From: DATFEN01 sp035691285
GTDB taxonomy: Bacteria; Acidobacteriota; Vicinamibacteria; Fen-336
Direction: 5' to 3'
Assembly (NCBI GenBank): GCA_035691285.1
Contig: DASSJI010000297.1
Location: 1-54,987 of the forward strand
DNA: 54,987 bases
Below the pieces are notes generated by a model that saw only the letters and a program-made list of their open reading frames with translations, did no database searches and was not told where the DNA came from. Position 1 is the stretch's first letter; every line of letters starts with the position of its first letter. A program made the translations under genes and the position numbers. Shown piece after piece: positions 51,440 through 54,987 of this stretch.

Positions 51440-54016
51440 ATGCCTCTGGCTCCCGGGGCCCAGGTCGGCCCCTACGTCGTCGTCGAACCCGTCGGCTTCG
51501 GCGGGATGGGCGAAGTCTACAGGGCGCGGGACGGCCGCCTGGCGCGCGACGTCGCCCTCAAGGTGCTGCCCGCGGAGGTCGCGAGCGACGCCGACCGGCT
51601 GCGTCGCTTCAAGCAGGAGGCGCGCGCCGCCGGGAGCCTGAGCGATCCGCATCTCGTGACGGTGTTCGACTCGGGCCTCCACGACGGCGCGCCCTACCTG
51701 GTCTTCGAGCTGCTCGAGGGGGAGACCTTGCGGGCTCGGCTCGCTTCCGGACCGCTGCCTCTCCGGCGGGCCCTCGAGCTCGGCTCCGGGATCGCCGCGG
51801 GCCTCGCCGCCGCCCACGAGAAGGGCATCGTCCACCGCGACCTGAAGCCGGAGAACGTGTTCGTCTCCCGCGACGGCCGCCCGAAGATCCTCGACTTCGG
51901 CTTGGCCAAGCTGCGGCACGTCGGCGAGGGCGCCGCGGGCAGCGACGTCGCCACGCGCTCGCGCTTGACCTCGCCGGGAACCGTCCTGGGGACGCTCGGC
52001 TACATGTCGCCCGAGCAGCTCGAGGGTCGCGAGGCGGACCCGCGGAGCGACATCTTCGCGCTCGGCCTCCTTCTTCACGAGGCGCTCTCCGGGCGCCACC
52101 CGTTCGAGCGCGACAGCCTGGAGGCCACGCTCACGGCCGTCCTGACCCGCGACCCTCCGCCCCTCGGCCTCGACTCCGCCGAGGGCTCGACGGTCGAGCA
52201 CATCGTCGCCCGCTGCCTGGAGAAGAGGCCCGAGGCTCGCTTCCAGTCCGCCCGCGACCTGGCTTTCGCGCTGAACAACGTCATGCCCTTCCCCCGCTCT
52301 TCCAGCGAGGCCCTCCGGAAGCCGCGAAGCGGGACCCCGCGGGGACTTGCCCTCGCTGCAGCCGTGGCAGCCGCACTCGCCGGCATGGCGGCGGCGTTCT
52401 GGCTCGGCAGGGCGACCGGGGCGGCGCCCCCGCTCGAAGAGTTTCAACGTCTCACCTTCCGGCGGGGCGACGTTCGCTCGGCACGCTTCGCGCCTGACGG
52501 CCAGACGATCGTCTACTCGGCGGCCTGGGGCGGCGGCAACGACAAGCTCTACACGACGCGCCTGGGCAGCCCGGAGTCGCGGGCCCTCGACCTGCCCGAC
52601 GCCGCCCTGCTGGCGATGTCCTCGGCCGGCGAGATGGCGATCTGCCTGGGCCAGACGTCACACGTGATCCCAGGAGGCAACGACTGCACGCTGGCTCGCG
52701 TCGCCCTGGCCGGGGGCGCCCCGCGTCCCGTGCTCGAGCACGTCCGATCGGCGGACTTCTCGCCGGACGGCCGCGAGCTGGCCGTGATCCGGCGCGCCGA
52801 CCGCGACGACCGGCTTGAGTATCCGCCGGGCAAGGTCCTGGTGGAGGGCGATGGGCTGAGCCACGTCCGCATCTCTCCGTCGGGCGAGTGGGTGGCGTTC
52901 ATGGCGAGGTCCGGCACGCCGGATCGGGCAATCGAAGTCGTTCGGCGGGACGGGACCCAGAGGACAACCCTTGCGCAGGGGTACTACCGCGGCTTCGGTC
53001 TGGCGTGGTCACCCGACAGCACGGAGGTGTGGACCACGACTTCCGACGGCGGCGGCATACACCTGTCCCTCTATGCCCTGGACCTGCGCGGGCGGCGGCG
53101 CCTGGTCGTGGCCTTGCCCGCCCTCGCGAACATCCTGGATGTCGATCGAGAGGGGCGTGCGCTGCTGTCGATCGGCGATCTGCGCGGGGACGTGGTGGCC
53201 TGGCCTCCGGGAGAGCCCCGCGAACGCCTGCTGTCCTGGCTCGAGTTCCCGCGCAGTCTCGCCTTCTCCCCGGATGGGCGAACGCTGTACTTCTCGGAGA
53301 TCGGACAGGGAGCCGGCCCGTCGGGCGCGGCGGTCTACGCGCGAGGGATCGCTGGCGGTCCGGCCGTGCGCCTGGGCGATGGCTTTGCCCTCGACGTTTC
53401 CCCAGACGGTCGCCTCGTCGCGGCCCTGGCGCGCTCGCGGGGCGGCTTCTCCCGCGAGCTCTTGGCCATCCCCACGGGCCCGGGCGAAACGCGTTCGCTG
53501 TATTCAGGCGAGCTCGAGTGCCAGGACGCGCGCTGGCTGCCGAGCGGGGACGCGCTGCTCGTCGCGGGTCGCCAGCCCAGCCGCCCCGTGCGGCTCTGGG
53601 TCGTAAGGGAGGGCGCCGCACCGCGTCCCGTCACGCCCGAGGGCTTCGGCGCAGGCGTCCCGGCCCCCGGCGGCGTGTCATTCGTGGCGCAGCGGCCTTC
53701 GGACGGCGCGCTCTTGCTGTTCGACTCGGCGAGCCAGGAGGGCCGGGTGTTGCCGGGAGGGCCGGAGCCCGGCCGGCTCGAACGAGTCACTCCGGACGGC
53801 CGATCGCTCGTCGTCGCCGAGACGCTCTTCCCCGGCTCCCGCATCCTGAGGCGCGATATCGCCACGGGCGAGCGCACGCTCATCCGCGAGCTGCAGCCCG
53901 AAGACCCAACCGGCATCGTTCTGTTCCGAGGCACGTTCTCCCCGTCCGGCGACACCTTCGCCGCGCTCTACGTCCGCGCCTCGACCGCCCTCTTTCTCGC
54001 CCGCGGCCTGCGCTGA
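51440..54016 (+). CDS. Membrane Ser/Thr protein kinase with TolB/WD40-like propeller
   Basis: An 858-aa Hanks-type kinase. Kinase motifs are GFGGMGEVYRARD (G-loop), VALKVLP (Lys), HRDLKPENV (catalytic loop near 131-139) and DFGLAK, then GTLGYMSPEQ and SDIFALGLLLHE. One membrane helix (about 302-325, LALAAAVAAALAGMAAAFWL) separates it from an external propeller of about 500 residues with SPDGRELAV, SPSGEWVAFMARSG and SPDGRTLYFSE type TolB repeats. The layout is typical of Acidobacteria. It senses something outside or in the periplasm and phosphorylates Ser/Thr in the cytoplasm. FHA proteins, such as the FHA-EAL one here, are possible readers. Confidence 0.94.
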   Translation: MPLAPGAQVGPYVVVEPVGFGGMGEVYRARDGRLARDVALKVLPAEVASDADRLRRFKQEARAAGSLSDPHLVTVFDSGLHDGAPYLVFELLEGETLRARLASGPLPLRRALELGSGIAAGLAAAHEKGIVHRDLKPENVFVSRDGRPKILDFGLAKLRHVGEGAAGSDVATRSRLTSPGTVLGTLGYMSPEQLEGREADPRSDIFALGLLLHEALSGRHPFERDSLEATLTAVLTRDPPPLGLDSAEGSTVEHIVARCLEKRPEARFQSARDLAFALNNVMPFPRSSSEALRKPRSGTPRGLALAAAVAAALAGMAAAFWLGRATGAAPPLEEFQRLTFRRGDVRSARFAPDGQTIVYSAAWGGGNDKLYTTRLGSPESRALDLPDAALLAMSSAGEMAICLGQTSHVIPGGNDCTLARVALAGGAPRPVLEHVRSADFSPDGRELAVIRRADRDDRLEYPPGKVLVEGDGLSHVRISPSGEWVAFMARSGTPDRAIEVVRRDGTQRTTLAQGYYRGFGLAWSPDSTEVWTTTSDGGGIHLSLYALDLRGRRRLVVALPALANILDVDREGRALLSIGDLRGDVVAWPPGEPRERLLSWLEFPRSLAFSPDGRTLYFSEIGQGAGPSGAAVYARGIAGGPAVRLGDGFALDVSPDGRLVAALARSRGGFSRELLAIPTGPGETRSLYSGELECQDARWLPSGDALLVAGRQPSRPVRLWVVREGAAPRPVTPEGFGAGVPAPGGVSFVAQRPSDGALLLFDSASQEGRVLPGGPEPGRLERVTPDGRSLVVAETLFPGSRILRRDIATGERTLIRELQPEDPTGIVLFRGTFSPSGDTFAALYVRASTALFLARGLR

Positions 54017-54017
54017 C

Positions 54018-54242
54018 ATGAGGGCCTGTCCTTGGGTGGACGCCTATCTCAATGCGGCCATGATCCCGGGCGGCATGGGGCCGGTGGCCGAGTTGCACAC
54101 GACCACCGGCAAGCTGTTCGCCGGAAGCTATGCGTTGTTCGCGGGAATGGTGTTCCTGGTCGTCATCGGAGTGGTCTTCGCCCCCGTCGTCCATCGCGCG
54201 CTCCATCGCTTCCACCTCGACGAGAGGACGTCGCGCGGCTGA
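54018..54242 (+). CDS. Short membrane protein, probably 5'-truncated
   Basis: A 74-aa protein that starts 1 base after the kinase stop. PWVDAYLNAAMIPGGMGPV, LHTTTGKLFAGSYALFAGM, VVFAPVVHRALHRFHLD looks like the C-terminal two thirds of a family of about 100-130 residue membrane proteins that usually carry another N-terminal helix before LPW(V/L)DA. Here that part is missing, as the kinase gene ends directly upstream. It has a single membrane segment. It may be a remnant or a short functional form; no ribosome-binding site is convincing. Confidence 0.5.
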   Translation: MRACPWVDAYLNAAMIPGGMGPVAELHTTTGKLFAGSYALFAGMVFLVVIGVVFAPVVHRALHRFHLDERTSRG

Positions 54243-54361
54243 TCCGCGGGCGTGAAGCGACGTCTCGTCCTTCGCCGCGCATTCGAGGAAGGACGCGGCG
54301 CGCTCGCAGCCCGACATCGTCTCGTTCGAGGCAGCCGCTGCTCGCTTCGGTGCCACATGCC

Positions 54362-54386
54362 CATAAATACGGTAATATGGCTACCG
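54362..54386 (+). promoter_or_regulatory. Candidate vapBC promoter and operator
   Basis: CATAAA (54362-54367) ends 9 bases before the VapB ATG, a leaderless -10 spacing. CGGTA-ATATGGC-TACCG (54370-54386) is a perfect 5-base inverted repeat with a 7-base centre that spans the start codon. CCATA and TATGG (54361-54365, 54376-54380) form a second pair. Antitoxin binding here would shut the operon. Confidence 0.45.
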
Positions 54387-54643
54387 TGAAGACCACGGTC
54401 GAGATCCCGGATCCCTTGTTCCGCAAGGCCAAGTCGAAGGCCGCCGAGCGCGGCCAGACCCTGAGGCAGCTCGTGACGGAAGCCCTCCAGGAGAAGCTCA
54501 GGATCGCTTCGGGTCAGGCGCCGGGCCAGCCCGGATGGATGCAGGGTTTCGGCAAGCTCGGCAGGCTCCACAAGGAGACTCGGCGTATCCAGGCCAGGAT
54601 CGACGAGGTCTTCGACGTCGTGGAGCCTGAGGACCGGACGTGA
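54377..54643 (+). CDS. vapB: VapB-like ribbon-helix-helix antitoxin
   Basis: An 88-aa protein. The ATG at 54377 starts a ribbon-helix-helix domain: MATVKTTVEIPDPLFRKAK is the DNA-contacting strand and first helix, AAERGQTLRQLVTEALQ the second. The rest (GWMQGFGKLGRLHKETRRIQARIDEVF) is the toxin-binding tail; W-x5-GxL before a helix that ends in I..(V/I)F is seen in VapB of this kind. It overlaps the toxin by GTGA. It should repress the operon and bind VapC. Confidence 0.85.
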   Translation: MATVKTTVEIPDPLFRKAKSKAAERGQTLRQLVTEALQEKLRIASGQAPGQPGWMQGFGKLGRLHKETRRIQARIDEVFDVVEPEDRT

Positions 54644-54987
54644 TCCTCGACACCAACGCCCTCTCCGCGTTCGTCGATGGAGACCGAAGCGTCGGCGAGG
54701 TCCTGACGCGCGCGACGCGCGCGGCCATCCCCGTCATCGTCCTGGGTGAGTTCCGGTATGGACTCGCCGAGTCACGCCACCGGAGAGCCTACGAGACGTG
54801 GCTCGAGGCCCACCTGCCCGGTTTCGAAGTCCTCGCGGTGACCGAAGAAACCACGCTTGTCTACGCGAGCCTCCGGGTCGCCCTCAGGAAGGCGGGTCGC
54901 CCGATTCCCGCCAACGACGCCTGGATTGCGGCTGTGGCCCTGCAGCACCGCCTGCCGTTGCTGAGCCGTGACGAGCACTTCGACGCC
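54640..54987 (+). CDS. vapC: VapC PIN-domain toxin (3' end cut by the window)
   Basis: Starts with the GTG of the GTGA overlap. The 116 codons seen read V-ILDTNALSAFVDG (first Asp), VIVLGEFRYGLAE (Glu), NDAWIAAVAL (Asp pair region) and LLSRDEHFDA (last acidic site). These are the four acidic positions of VapC, a Mg-dependent RNase commonly cutting initiator tRNA or 23S rRNA. The stop lies outside the window, but nearly the whole domain is present, since VapC proteins are about 130 aa. Confidence 0.88.
   Translation, partial: MILDTNALSAFVDGDRSVGEVLTRATRAAIPVIVLGEFRYGLAESRHRRAYETWLEAHLPGFEVLAVTEETTLVYASLRVALRKAGRPIPANDAWIAAVALQHRLPLLSRDEHFDA

Overview
The window is a 55 kb piece of a very GC-rich, densely packed bacterial chromosome. 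The best guess for the organism is an Acidobacteriota member (Vicinamibacteria or Thermoanaerobaculia type). The reasons are a PadR regulator coupled to an 892-residue MacB-like orphan permease of the acidobacterial duplicated type, a Ser/Thr kinase fused to a TolB-like propeller, many soluble PQQ/BNR propellers, and GC-rich codon use throughout. This is inference from gene content. No rRNA or other firm marker is present.

Layout. 1-1.5 kb: start of an exported MBL-fold alkylsulfatase, a Phd/PIN toxin-antitoxin pair and an intact tRNA-His, with a 38-bp copy of the 5' half of that tRNA on the far side of the pair. 1.7-8.6 kb: a copper or heavy-metal resistance locus. A Cys-tailed ECF sigma factor is divergent from a 62-aa YHS protein, a Cu(I) P-type ATPase, a Met/His-rich lipoprotein, a propeller lipoprotein with a CDCC motif, and a multicopper oxidase carrying two inserted heavy-metal-binding domains. 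8.6-26.5 kb: housekeeping and envelope genes (M20 peptidase, PQQ propeller, membrane spermidine-synthase-like protein, HEAT protein, PadR/permease pair, RNase D-like exonuclease, FHA-EAL phosphodiesterase, DHH phosphoesterase, acyl-CoA dehydrogenase, TPR lipoprotein-like protein, double GNAT, PilZ).

26.5-35.9 kb: the most original block, all on the plus strand. It holds a small membrane protein, a soluble four-GAF histidine kinase, a membrane-anchored N-acetylmuramoyl-L-alanine amidase overlapping an actin-fold ATPase, a strong terminator-like hairpin, a protein with a signal peptide, TPRs, a membrane segment and a cytoplasmic AAA ATPase, a second related ATPase, and an overlapping 87-aa protein. 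The order and couplings suggest a cell-wall remodelling machine run from the cytoplasm; this is inference.

36-55 kb: DEAD-box helicase, a YggX-like protein coupled to an ABC-F ATPase, RidA, a putative secreted metallopeptidase, GrpB-family and AAC(6')-like proteins, amino-acid permease, SDR, alpha/beta hydrolase, a PilZ/GspA/GspB cluster followed by an RlmN-family radical SAM enzyme and PrsW-like protease, a PLP decarboxylase, the kinase-propeller, a truncated small membrane protein, and a second toxin-antitoxin pair (VapBC) cut by the window end.

Genes commonly overlap by 4 bases (ATGA, GTGA, TTGA), implying translational coupling. Several transcription-unit heads instead have a -10-like hexamer ending 8-9 bases before the start codon and no Shine-Dalgarno, the pattern expected for leaderless mRNAs.
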